Assembly (NCBI GenBank): GCA_910577035.1
Contig: CAJTKW010000030.1
Location: forward strand, 1-21,552
Direction of reading: 5' to 3'
Origin: an uncultured Acetatifactor sp.
GTDB taxonomy: Bacteria; Bacillota; Clostridia; Lachnospirales; Lachnospiraceae
DNA: 21,552 nucleotides
The position numbers were made by a program, and so were the translations under genes. Positions 1 to 6,539 of the stretch are shown one piece after another. The stretch's first letter is position 1, and each line of letters begins with the position of its first letter. Under the pieces are notes generated by a model. The model did no database searches. It was not told the origin of the DNA and was given only the letters and a program-made list of their open reading frames with translations.

Positions 1-48
1 CATTGGGACATTTTCATTTGTGGTTTAATGAGACATTATCATAAATGG
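1..48. mobile_element. Possible end of an IS21-family insertion sequence (partial)
   Basis: Two related 20-bp direct repeats begin at 4 (TGGGACATTTTCATTTGTGG) and 29 (TGAGACATTATCATAAATGG). They are spaced 25 bp apart and agree at about 15 of 20 positions. IS21-family elements carry multiple transposase-binding repeats at their ends, and the GGGACATT-type motif is familiar from Firmicutes members. No transposase gene is visible because the element would extend off the left edge. The exact terminus cannot be placed. The family assignment is from memory of such ends, not from a search. Confidence 0.42.
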
Positions 49-82
49 CTTATACAGGAAACATGGAAAAAAATTAAAATAG

Positions 83-111
83 TTGACATTTAGGGCACCT
101 TATGTTATCAT
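83..111 (+). promoter_or_regulatory. Predicted sigma-A promoter of the rplU operon
   Basis: TTGACA at 83-88 is followed by a 17-nt spacer and TATCAT at 106-111. The -35 is perfect and the -10 differs at one position. Transcription would start near 118, giving a leader of about 110 nt before rplU. It sits only about 35 bp from the IS21-like repeats, so it survives next to a likely rearrangement point. Confidence 0.7.
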
Positions 112-117
112 GTCATA

Positions 118-227
118 GTATGCCGCATGGCTCGGTATAAGTGCAGAACATCTGCCACCAAAGTCAGCGAGTAAGACAGGCAGCGGTCCTGACGGATCAA
201 TGCAGTCATGAATAGGAGGTGCCTTAT
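118..227 (+). promoter_or_regulatory. rplU 5' leader, possible L21 autoregulatory leader
   Basis: The predicted leader contains a stem-loop pairing TATGCCG (119-125) with CGGTATA (133-139), including one G-U pair. A second hairpin pairs GCAGA (143-147) with TCTGC (151-155). Short complementary pieces (TGAC/GTCA) lie just ahead of the AGGAGG at 214-219. Structured L21 leaders are known upstream of rplU in Firmicutes. I could not match the consensus of that family from memory, so the identity is an inference from position and folding. Confidence 0.38.
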
Positions 228-536
228 ATGTACGCAATTATTGCAACAGGCGGAAAACAGTACAAGGTTTCTGAGGGTGATGTAATCAAGGTTGAAAAGC
301 TGGACGCGGAACCCGGAAATGCTGTTTCCTTTGACCAGGTTATCGCAGTAAGTGACGGAACCCTCAAGGTAGGCGACGATGTGGCAAGCGCATCCGTGTC
401 CGCTACCGTTATGGAGCAGGGTAAGGGTAAGAAGGTTATTGTATACAAGTACAAGAGTAAAACCGGATACCACAAAAAGAACGGTCACAGGCAAGCATAC
501 ACGCAGGTTAAGATTGACAAGATCAACGTGAAATGA
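228..536 (+). CDS. rplU: 50S ribosomal protein L21
   Basis: A 102-residue protein of typical L21 length that binds 23S rRNA in the large subunit. The N-terminus MYAIIATGGKQYKV is the L21 hallmark, and the C-terminus KTGYHKKNGHRQAYTQVKIDKI matches the conserved rRNA-binding tail. The ATG at 228 is chosen because AGGAGG at 214-219 lies 8 nt upstream; an in-frame GTG at 219 overlaps the ribosome binding site and is unlikely. It is first in the operon with prp (which overlaps its end by 4 nt) and rpmA, the usual Firmicutes order. It is unusual in not being preceded by rng, which lies at the other end of this window on the opposite strand. Confidence 0.97.
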   Translation: MYAIIATGGKQYKVSEGDVIKVEKLDAEPGNAVSFDQVIAVSDGTLKVGDDVASASVSATVMEQGKGKKVIVYKYKSKTGYHKKNGHRQAYTQVKIDKINVK

Positions 537-865
537 CAACTGTAGTGATCCGTAAAGACAAAAAGGGTTCCTACAGGGGCTTTTACTGTATGGGACATGC
601 CGGATATGCCGGGAAAGGCAGGCCGGATGTGCTGTGTGCAGCCGTTTCGGCGCTGACCATCGGCACTGTGAATTCGCTGGAAGCACTGGCAGGAGAAAGC
701 ATTACGACTGCCCAGGATGAAGAGGCGGGCTTTCTACGGTGTGATTTCGAAAGCGAATTGCAGGAGAAATCCTCATTTCTGATGGATTCCATGGTGTTTT
801 CCCTGGAAAATATCAGCAGGGAGTACGGCGACAGATATTTACAAGTAAAATTCGAGGAGGTGTAG
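533..865 (+). CDS. prp: Ribosomal-processing cysteine protease Prp (YsxB family)
   Basis: A 110-residue protein that removes the N-terminal extension of L27 in Firmicutes. The catalytic pair is visible as His22 in MGHAGYAGKG and Cys35 in PDVLCAAVSAL, matching the family GHAGYA...D.VCAAVS signature. The gene starts within the rplU stop region (ATGA overlap), implying translational coupling, and ends 4 nt before rpmA, its substrate gene. The downstream L27 has the expected cleavable extension, which confirms the functional pairing. Length and order are normal for the family. Confidence 0.93.
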   Translation: MTTVVIRKDKKGSYRGFYCMGHAGYAGKGRPDVLCAAVSALTIGTVNSLEALAGESITTAQDEEAGFLRCDFESELQEKSSFLMDSMVFSLENISREYGDRYLQVKFEEV

Positions 866-869
866 ACCA

Positions 870-1154
870 ATGCTGAATATGAACCTTCAGTTATTTGCTC
901 ATAAAAAGGGAGTTGGTTCGTCCAAGAACGGCAGAGATTCCGAGTCTAAGAGATTAGGCGCGAAGAGAGCCGACGGGCAGTTTGTAAAAGCGGGTAATAT
1001 TCTTTACAGGCAGCGTGGGACCAGGATCCATCCCGGTGTCAATGTAGGACTTGGCGGAGACGATACTCTGTATGCTCTGGTTGACGGAGTCCTTCGCTTT
1101 GAAAGAAAGGGAAGAGACAGGAAACAGGCTTCTGTTTATCCCAAAGAGCAGTAA
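870..1154 (+). CDS. rpmA: 50S ribosomal protein L27, with cleavable N-terminal extension
   Basis: A 94-residue L27, a large-subunit protein whose mature N-terminus reaches toward the peptidyl-transferase centre. The first residues, MLNMNLQLFAHKKG, are the Firmicutes extension, with the expected Prp cut after Phe-Ala ahead of HKKGVGSSKNGRDSESKRLG. The central GNILYRQRGTRIHPG.NVG motif is fully conserved. GAGGAGGTG about 10 nt upstream is its ribosome binding site. The gene lies immediately after prp. Confidence 0.97.
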   Translation: MLNMNLQLFAHKKGVGSSKNGRDSESKRLGAKRADGQFVKAGNILYRQRGTRIHPGVNVGLGGDDTLYALVDGVLRFERKGRDRKQASVYPKEQ

Positions 1155-1164
1155 TGTGAATGCA

Positions 1165-1200
1165 GGGGGCTTCAAACCGAAGAGTTTGAAGTCCTTCTTT
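1165..1200 (+). terminator. Stem-loop with T-rich tail between rpmA and obgE (attenuator or partial terminator)
   Basis: GGGCTTCAAAC (1167-1177) pairs with GTTTGAAGTCC (1184-1194) around a 6-nt loop. This gives an 11-bp stem with one G-U pair, followed by TTCTTTACT. Its location between highly expressed ribosomal protein genes and obgE suggests it lowers readthrough into the downstream genes. The T tract is interrupted, so termination is probably incomplete. Confidence 0.6.
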
Positions 1201-1228
1201 ACTATGAAAGTATTGAAAGAGGGCAGCT

Positions 1229-2521
1229 ATGTTTGCAGACAGAGCCAGAATATATGTAAGAAGCGGCAAAGGCGGAGACGGCTTCGTTTCCTTCCGGCGT
1301 GAGAAATATGTTCCTGCAGGCGGTCCGGACGGAGGAGACGGCGGCAGGGGCGGGGACGTGATTTTCGAGGTCGATGAAGGGCTTAATACCCTGATCGACT
1401 TCAGGAATGTGCGCAAATATAAGGCAGAGGACGGGGAGCCGGGAAGCAAAAAGAACTGTCGGGGCAGGGACGGCGGCAGCATCACCTTAAAGGTGCCCCA
1501 GGGAACCGTGATCCGGGAAGCGGGAAGCGGGAAAGTCATTGTGGATATGTCCGGGGACAACAGGCGTGTGGTCCTGTTAAAGGGCGGCAGGGGCGGCAAC
1601 GGCAATCAGCATTATGCCACAAGCACCATGCAGGCACCCAGATATGCCCAGCCGGGCCAGCCGGCAAAAGAACTGGAGCTGATGCTGGAGCTGAAGGTGA
1701 TTGCGGACGTGGGGCTGGTAGGTTTTCCCAATGTGGGAAAATCCACCCTGTTATCCAGGGTCAGCAATGCCAGGCCTAAAATTGCCAATTATCATTTCAC
1801 CACCCTCAATCCCAATCTGGGCGTGGTGGACCTGGAAGGCACCGGGGGATTCGTGATTGCAGATATTCCCGGGCTGATCGAAGGCGCTTCCGAGGGTGTG
1901 GGGCTGGGATATGAATTCCTGCGGCACATTGAGCGTACAAAGGTCATTGTCCATATCGTGGATGCCGCGGGGACGGAAGGACGGGATCCGGTGGCTGACA
2001 TATATGCCATTAACAGGGAGCTGGAGTCTTACGACCCGAACATTGCGGCCAGGCCCCAGGTCATTGCGGCAAATAAGATTGATGCCATATACGATACGGA
2101 AAAGGATCCGGTGGAGGCCATACGCAGAGAATTTGAGCCCAAGGGGATATCGGTCTATCCCATCTCGGCAGTCAGCGGGCAGGGTGTAAAAGAACTGCTG
2201 TATCATGTAAACGAAATGCTGAACGGACTTGAAGATACCGTCACGGTATTTGAACAGGAATACTTTCCGGAGCAGGAGGCATCTGCGGAGGGGGACGAGC
2301 CCTGCAGCGTGACCTATGACCAGGATGAGGATGAGTATGTGGTGGAAGGGCCGAGAATTGAGAAAATGCTGGGCTACACCAACTTAGACAGTGAGAAGGG
2401 ATTTAATTTTTTCCAGAATTTCCTGAAGGAAACGGGAATCCTGAAACAACTGGAGGCGCTGGGGATTCAGGAAGGGGATACGGTCCGCATGTATGGCCTG
2501 AAGTTTGATTATTATAAATAA
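1229..2521 (+). CDS. obgE: GTPase Obg (50S subunit assembly, stress and cell-cycle GTPase)
   Basis: A 430-residue Obg/CgtA GTPase. The N-terminal glycine-rich Obg fold is clear (FADRARIYVRSGKGGDG, GGPDGGDGGRGGDV and a later GGRGGNGN block). The central G domain has the P-loop GFPNVGKST near residue 165, switch I TTLNPNLGVV, switch II DIPGLIEGA and the NKID motif. The C-terminal region is the Firmicutes OCT domain (VEGPRIEKMLGYTNLDSEKGFNFFQ). Obg binds the 50S subunit and responds to (p)ppGpp. GAGGGCAGCT precedes the ATG. The gene follows rpmA as in most Firmicutes. Confidence 0.97.
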   Translation: MFADRARIYVRSGKGGDGFVSFRREKYVPAGGPDGGDGGRGGDVIFEVDEGLNTLIDFRNVRKYKAEDGEPGSKKNCRGRDGGSITLKVPQGTVIREAGSGKVIVDMSGDNRRVVLLKGGRGGNGNQHYATSTMQAPRYAQPGQPAKELELMLELKVIADVGLVGFPNVGKSTLLSRVSNARPKIANYHFTTLNPNLGVVDLEGTGGFVIADIPGLIEGASEGVGLGYEFLRHIERTKVIVHIVDAAGTEGRDPVADIYAINRELESYDPNIAARPQVIAANKIDAIYDTEKDPVEAIRREFEPKGISVYPISAVSGQGVKELLYHVNEMLNGLEDTVTVFEQEYFPEQEASAEGDEPCSVTYDQDEDEYVVEGPRIEKMLGYTNLDSEKGFNFFQNFLKETGILKQLEALGIQEGDTVRMYGLKFDYYK

Positions 2522-2562
2522 GCAGAAGTAGATAAATGCTGAAAGCATACGGAGGTGTCAAA

Positions 2563-2859
2563 ATGACAAGTAAACAGCGTGCCTATCTGAAAAGCCTTGC
2601 AAATAACCTGGATCCCATCTTCCAGGTGGGAAAGTCCAATCTGACACCGGAATTGACGGCTGCTATCGGTGAGGCTTTTCACAATAACGAACTGATTAAG
2701 ATCGGCGTCCTCAAAAACTGCGCCGACGATCCGGGGGAAATTGCCCAGATTGTTGCGGAGAGGACCCATTCCCAGGTAGTCCAGGTCATAGGCAAGAAAT
2801 TTATTCTCTATAAGCCGGATCAGGATAAGCCAAAGATTGTGCTGCCCAGGGCGAAATAG
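2563..2859 (+). CDS. yhbY: YhbY-family (CRM domain) RNA-binding ribosome assembly protein
   Basis: A 98-residue single-CRM-domain protein associated with pre-50S particles. It begins MTSKQRAYLKSLANNLDPIFQVGKSNLT, the typical YhbY start, and keeps the GxxG-like loop region and the C-terminal VGKKFILYKPDQD motif. The ATG at 2563 is chosen over an upstream in-frame ATG at 2536 because GGAGGTG lies 6 nt before it and it matches the family N-terminus. It lies 41 nt after obgE. nadD would usually follow but does not. Confidence 0.93.
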   Translation: MTSKQRAYLKSLANNLDPIFQVGKSNLTPELTAAIGEAFHNNELIKIGVLKNCADDPGEIAQIVAERTHSQVVQVIGKKFILYKPDQDKPKIVLPRAK

Positions 2860-2948
2860 CTTTTGCAGGGCAGAAAAAACTCTGCAGACGAAACAGAATG
2901 CTGCCGGCACATGAAATTTGCCGGCGAAATCGGCAGGAGGGGCTTGTT
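2860..2948. other. Short spacer where nadD is usually found; contains a hairpin
   Basis: Only 89 nt separate yhbY from the likely yqeK start. There is no trace of the nucleotidyltransferase N-terminus (G-x-F-D-P-x-H-x-G-H) in any frame. A 7-bp stem pairs GCCGGCA (2903-2909) with TGCCGGC (2919-2925), just ahead of AGGAGG at 2935-2940. It has no T tract and does not look like a terminator. Confidence 0.5.
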
Positions 2949-3566
2949 GTGGAGGACGCAAAGCTATTAAGAAAGCTGAGAAAAGAAATGCAGAAGGTAC
3001 AGGACGGGAAGCGCTATGAGCATACGCTGGGGGTGGAATTTACGGCTGCGGCGCTTGCCATGCGGTACGGCGCTGCCGTCCTGGATGCGCAGACGGCAGG
3101 AATACTGCACGATTGTGCCAAATGTCTGTCCGATGAAAAACGGTTGAAAATCTGTGAAAAGCATCATATTCCCGTATCGGATGTGGAGCGCAGAAGTCCG
3201 TTTCTGCTACACGGAAAGGCAGGCGCCTGCCTGGCGGAGGAAAAATACGGCATTCAGAACAAACCGGAGATTTTGGACGCAATACGATACCATACTACAG
3301 GGCGGGAAAACATGAGCCTGTTGGAGAAAATCGTGTTTGTGGCGGATTATATTGAGCCTGGCAGGAGACATGCTCCCAATCTGGCGGAAATCCGGTTCCT
3401 TGCTTTTGAAAATCTGGATGCCGCAGTACTGTGTATTCTGAGGGATACCCTGGATCATCTCAAGGCGGCGGGCGGTGAAATTGACCCCATGACGGAGAAG
3501 GTTTACCGTTACTATCTGGACAGACAAGGATCAGCATTGTCCCGGGAATCGGCAGCCTCCCGGTAA
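2949..3566 (+). CDS. yqeK: YqeK-family HD-domain Ap4A hydrolase
   Basis: A predicted 205-residue HD-superfamily phosphohydrolase. YqeK enzymes symmetrically hydrolyse diadenosine tetraphosphate. Metal-binding residues are visible as His25 (YEHTLGV), His54-Asp55 (GILHDCAK), His88 (LLHGK), His115 (IRYHTTG) and Asp133 (VADYIEPGR). The GTG at 2949 is preferred because AGGAGG at 2935-2940 is 8 nt upstream. An in-frame ATG at 2898 would add 17 poorly conserved residues and has no ribosome binding site. In relatives yqeK follows nadD and precedes rsfS. Here rsfS follows but nadD is missing. Confidence 0.92.
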   Translation: MEDAKLLRKLRKEMQKVQDGKRYEHTLGVEFTAAALAMRYGAAVLDAQTAGILHDCAKCLSDEKRLKICEKHHIPVSDVERRSPFLLHGKAGACLAEEKYGIQNKPEILDAIRYHTTGRENMSLLEKIVFVADYIEPGRRHAPNLAEIRFLAFENLDAAVLCILRDTLDHLKAAGGEIDPMTEKVYRYYLDRQGSALSRESAASR

Positions 3567-3586
3567 AGACACGCAAAGGAGAGTAT

Positions 3587-3949
3587 ATGGAAAAAGAAAA
3601 ATCAAAGGAGATGGCCGTGCTGGCCATCGACGCATTGGAAGACAAAAAGGCGGAGGATATTCACGTAATTGACATCAGTGAGGTATCCGTGATTGCCGAT
3701 TATTTTATCATTGCAGGAGGAAGTAACCGCAGCCAGATCCAGGCGCTCTGCGACAATGTGGAAGAAAAGCTGGGCAGGGCAGGAAACACGGTCAGGCAGA
3801 TCGAAGGCTATGACACGGCAAACTGGATACTGATGGATTTCGGAGATGTAATCATTCATATCTTCGACAAGGAAAACCGGCTTCTGTTTGACCTGGAGCG
3901 AATCTGGCGGGACGGCAGACAGATTGGGATAGACGATCTGAAAAGGTAA
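3587..3949 (+). CDS. rsfS: Ribosome silencing factor RsfS
   Basis: A 120-residue RsfS/YbeB/Iojap protein that binds L14 and blocks joining of ribosomal subunits when nutrients are scarce. Family motifs are clear: DKKAEDIHVIDISEVSVIADYF, then IAGGSNRSQIQAL, GYDTANWILMDFGDVIIHIF and LERIWRDG. AAGGAG precedes the ATG by 5-6 nt. It lies 20 nt after yqeK and 18 nt before the TIR gene, probably in the same transcript. Confidence 0.96.
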   Translation: MEKEKSKEMAVLAIDALEDKKAEDIHVIDISEVSVIADYFIIAGGSNRSQIQALCDNVEEKLGRAGNTVRQIEGYDTANWILMDFGDVIIHIFDKENRLLFDLERIWRDGRQIGIDDLKR

Positions 3950-3967
3950 AAGGAAGGATTTACGGCC

Positions 3968-5455
3968 ATGCTTTTTATATCCCACTCATCCGTTGATGCT
4001 GCAACAGCCATGGAAATCTGCGGATTGCTGGAAAAGAACCGGATAGAATGCTTTATTGCGCCAAGGGACATTCGCTCGGGAAGGGAGTATGCGGAGGAAA
4101 TCATTAACGGTATCGACCGGTCTTCCGCCATGGTGCTGCTGATGTCCGAGGCAGCGAACGCCTCCCCCCATGTACTGCGGGAGGTGGAACGCGCCGTCAG
4201 TAAAAAAATCCCTGTTCTGGTCTGTAAGCTGGAGGAAGTGGAGCTGAGTAAATCCCTGGAATATTTTCTAATGACCCATCAGTGGATCAACCAGGGAAAC
4301 AGGGAAGACTATACCGGAATTCTGAATGCGGCAAAAGAGCTGGAGGCCAGGGCCGGCCGGGAGACGGCGCACTCCGGAGGAGAAGAGGCCGGCCGGGAGA
4401 CGGCGCAGCCGGAAGGGAAAGAGGCTGGCCGGAAGGCGGAGCCGTACGGAGAGGAAGAGGCCGGCCGGGAAAAAGCGCAGCCTCCCCGGAAGTCACCGGG
4501 TACAAGGCTGGCCGTATGGATAGTATGCGCGGTTCTGGCCCTGATTTTGATTTTCCTTCGTCGGCATTCCACGGAGCAGTCAATCCGGGACGGACAGGCC
4601 GAAAGGGATCAGACCGCTACGGTATTGTATTCCGTACAGACCGGGGATACGCTGATTCTGGGCAGCTACAACGGGGAACCGATCCAGTGGCGGGTATTGC
4701 GCCTGGAGGAGCAGGACGGCCTGTATACGGCGGTGCTGGTCTCCAGACAGATACTTACCATGAAGGCTTTCGACACCGCGGAAAGCGGGAAGTACAATCA
4801 CGACGAAACCAGGGATTATATCAGCCGGGAATCTCCGGCAGACACGGATCCTAAGCTGCAGGCTTATGTGCGGGGCAACAGCAGCTGGCGGGATTCCAAT
4901 ATCCGTACCTGGCTGAACGCGGAGACGGAGGTTGTGTCTTATAAAGGGCAGGCACCGGCTGCTTCTGCCATGTCGGAACTACGCAACGGCTACCAGAACG
5001 AGCCCGGCTTTTTATATCAGTTTACGAAGGAAGAACTGGAAATCCTGGTGGAACGGGAGTGCTTTACTCCCGGAAATGTACTGGAAGAGGGAGATATTGT
5101 CACCCGTGACAGGGTATTCCTGCTGTCCCTGGAGGAGCTGGCCTGGTTTGACGAGGCCGGTATCAGCAAGCTCAGTGAACCCACGGAAGCGGCACTGGAG
5201 CAGGATCAGAGCCAGTGGTATGAGATTGCCCTGTCGGAATGCGGGGTAAAGCAGTACGACTGGTGGCTTCGTACCCCTGTGGAGGGATATTCCAGTAAGG
5301 CTTATCTGGTGGGAAACGGTTACGGAATCGAAAACGATGAGATCAGCAATAATCTGCGAAAGGCAAATGTCGGCCTGGAGGGTTACGGAATCCGCCCTGC
5401 GATTACCATTGACCTTGAGAAATATTTCAAGGATTATTCCGCTTCGCGGGAATAG
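3968..5455 (+). CDS. TIR domain-linker-transmembrane-DUF6273-like protein
   Basis: A 495-residue protein with an unusual architecture. Residues 1-127 are a bacterial TIR domain: FISHSSVD, then CFIAPRDIRSGREYAEEI, AMVLLMSEAANASPHVLREVERA. Glu72 sits where catalytic Glu of NAD-cleaving TIR domains falls. Residues 129-175 are four degenerate 12-residue repeats (AGRETAQPEGKE type). One TM segment spans about 181-197 (LAVWIVCAVLALILIFL). Residues ~220-490 resemble DUF6273: GEPIQWRVL, NIRTWLNAE, RVFLLSLEELAWF, WWLRTP, GIRPAITIDL. The inferred topology is TIR inside, DUF6273 outside. GGAAGGA lies 10 nt before the ATG. The gene is 18 nt after rsfS and ends at a terminator. The role is unknown; NADase or signalling activity is inference. 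Confidence 0.82.
   Translation: MLFISHSSVDAATAMEICGLLEKNRIECFIAPRDIRSGREYAEEIINGIDRSSAMVLLMSEAANASPHVLREVERAVSKKIPVLVCKLEEVELSKSLEYFLMTHQWINQGNREDYTGILNAAKELEARAGRETAHSGGEEAGRETAQPEGKEAGRKAEPYGEEEAGREKAQPPRKSPGTRLAVWIVCAVLALILIFLRRHSTEQSIRDGQAERDQTATVLYSVQTGDTLILGSYNGEPIQWRVLRLEEQDGLYTAVLVSRQILTMKAFDTAESGKYNHDETRDYISRESPADTDPKLQAYVRGNSSWRDSNIRTWLNAETEVVSYKGQAPAASAMSELRNGYQNEPGFLYQFTKEELEILVERECFTPGNVLEEGDIVTRDRVFLLSLEELAWFDEAGISKLSEPTEAALEQDQSQWYEIALSECGVKQYDWWLRTPVEGYSSKAYLVGNGYGIENDEISNNLRKANVGLEGYGIRPAITIDLEKYFKDYSASRE
4352..4492 (+). repeat. Four degenerate 36-bp in-frame repeats encoding the TIR protein linker
   Basis: Units start at 4352, 4388, 4424 and 4460, each opening GCCGGCCGG (GCTGGCCGG in the third). 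They encode AGRETAHSGGEE, AGRETAQPEGKE, AGRKAEPYGEEE and AGREKAQPPRK. The first two are nearly identical and the rest have diverged. The period is a multiple of three, so unit gain or loss would keep the frame. The linker sits just inside the membrane segment. Confidence 0.85.
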
Positions 5456-5511
5456 GGTGAACGATGGCGGCTGATAATCTAACAGCCGGATGAGAATAAG
5501 CTAAGACAAAC

Positions 5512-5553
5512 GGGAGGGTTCAACATGCTGTTGAGGCCCTCCCACCTGTTTTT
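5512..5553. terminator. Bidirectional intrinsic terminator between the TIR and DUF378 genes
   Basis: GGGAGGG (5512-5518) pairs with CCCTCCC (5537-5543), and the stem continues with TCAACA (5520-5525) against TGTTGA (5529-5534), closing on a 3-nt loop. TTTTT follows at 5549-5553 on the + strand, and a weaker T-rich stretch is on the - strand. It lies between convergent genes and can end both transcripts. Confidence 0.85.
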
Positions 5554-5554
5554 G

Positions 5555-5770
5555 TCAGGATTTTTCGCTCCGGCTGCCCAGGTGCATATAGAAGCTGATG
5601 AGATAAAGACCGCAAAGTCCGACAAGGCCGTACACAATTCTGGAAACCCATGACATATTTCCAAAAATAAAGGCCACCAGGTCAAAACGGAAGATACCGA
5701 TCAGCAACCAGTTAAGCGCACCTACAATAACAAGGGTAAGCGCAGTGCCGTCCAAGTATTTATTTCCCAT
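5555..5770 (-). CDS. DUF378 family small membrane protein
   Basis: A 71-residue protein, MGNKYLDGTALTLVIVGALNWLLIGIFRFDLVAFIFGNMSWVSRIVYGLVGLCGLY..., with two predicted membrane helices (about 9-28 and 45-62). The LxIVGALNWLLIGIFxFDLVA stretch and the IVYGLVGLxGLY second helix are the DUF378 (YuzA-like) signature. The function of the family is unknown. GTGAGGT lies just before the ATG. It is transcribed away from the TIR gene and shares its terminator, downstream of lexA on the same strand. Confidence 0.88.
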   Translation of the reverse strand: MGNKYLDGTALTLVIVGALNWLLIGIFRFDLVAFIFGNMSWVSRIVYGLVGLCGLYLISFYMHLGSRSEKS

Positions 5771-5876
5771 ACCTACCTCACATTCTGCACGGTTTTGGAA
5801 CCGGCTGTAATAGTTTCTGCAATTTATCCCTGTTTATTCATTTTTTTGATATTTATTTTCCTGATTAAGCTGCCGT

Positions 5877-6494
5877 TTACCGGAAGAAGCGAAGCACTCC
5901 GAATACCCGCCCCAAAATCTGGCAGTTTTCCACAATAATCGGTTCCATAGTGTCGTTTTCAGGCTGTAAACGGATATGGCCGTCTTCTTTGTAATAGGTC
6001 TTGACTGTGGCGGAATCATCTATCAGCGCCACAATGATTTCTCCGTTATTTGCCGTGCTGCAGGAGTTCACAAATACCTTGTCGCCGTCAAGGATGCCGG
6101 CATTTACCATGGATTCCCCGCGTACATTGAGCATAAAGGATTCTCCCCTGGGCACCATGTCGGCGGGAACGGGAAAATATTCTTCTATGTTTTCCTCGGC
6201 GAGGATGGGCTGCCCTGCCGCAACGTTACCGATAATGGGAATACTGACCATCTCTGTACGCACCATCTGAAAGCTGTCGTCGCAGATCTCAATTGCCCTG
6301 GGCTTGGTGGGGTCGCGGCGGATATAGCCGTTCTTCTCCAGGGTTTCCAGATGGGAATGAACGGAAGAGGTGGATTTTAAATTCACCGTTTCACAAATCT
6401 CCCGCACTGTAGGCGGATACCCTTTTTTTAAAATTTCGTCTTTGATATAATCAAGAATCTCCTGTTGCTTTGCAGTAATTTTTCCAAATCCCAT
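5877..6494 (-). CDS. lexA: LexA repressor, SOS regulator
   Basis: A 205-residue LexA. An N-terminal winged helix (MGFGKITAKQQEILDYIKDEILKKGYPPTVREIC...LKSTSSVHSHLETLEKNGYI) binds SOS boxes. The C-terminal peptidase has the Ala93-Gly94 cleavage site (NVAAGQP), nucleophile Ser128 (VRGESM) and Lys165 (SATVKTYY). RecA-stimulated self-cleavage would derepress the regulon. The ATG at 6494 is preceded by AGGAGG with about 10 nt spacing; a TTG six nt upstream is a less likely alternative, and the open frame continues further without a suitable start. Tandem LexA boxes over its promoter indicate autoregulation. Confidence 0.97.
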   Translation of the reverse strand: MGFGKITAKQQEILDYIKDEILKKGYPPTVREICETVNLKSTSSVHSHLETLEKNGYIRRDPTKPRAIEICDDSFQMVRTEMVSIPIIGNVAAGQPILAEENIEEYFPVPADMVPRGESFMLNVRGESMVNAGILDGDKVFVNSCSTANNGEIIVALIDDSATVKTYYKEDGHIRLQPENDTMEPIIVENCQILGRVFGVLRFFR

Positions 6495-6539
6495 CCGCAA
6501 TATACCTCCTCTGTGGTGCTTGCTTATTATTTTATATTC

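Noticed and set aside
95..223. GGCACC at 95-100 pairing with GGTGCC at 218-223 to hide the rplU ribosome binding site
   Set aside because: The left partner lies between the predicted -35 and -10, upstream of the transcription start, so it would not be in the RNA.
4282..4854. A 190-codon open frame in another + frame inside the TIR gene
   Set aside because: It comes from the GC-rich repeat linker and gives an Arg/Gly-rich low-complexity product; the TIR-TM-DUF6273 frame is continuous and has domains.
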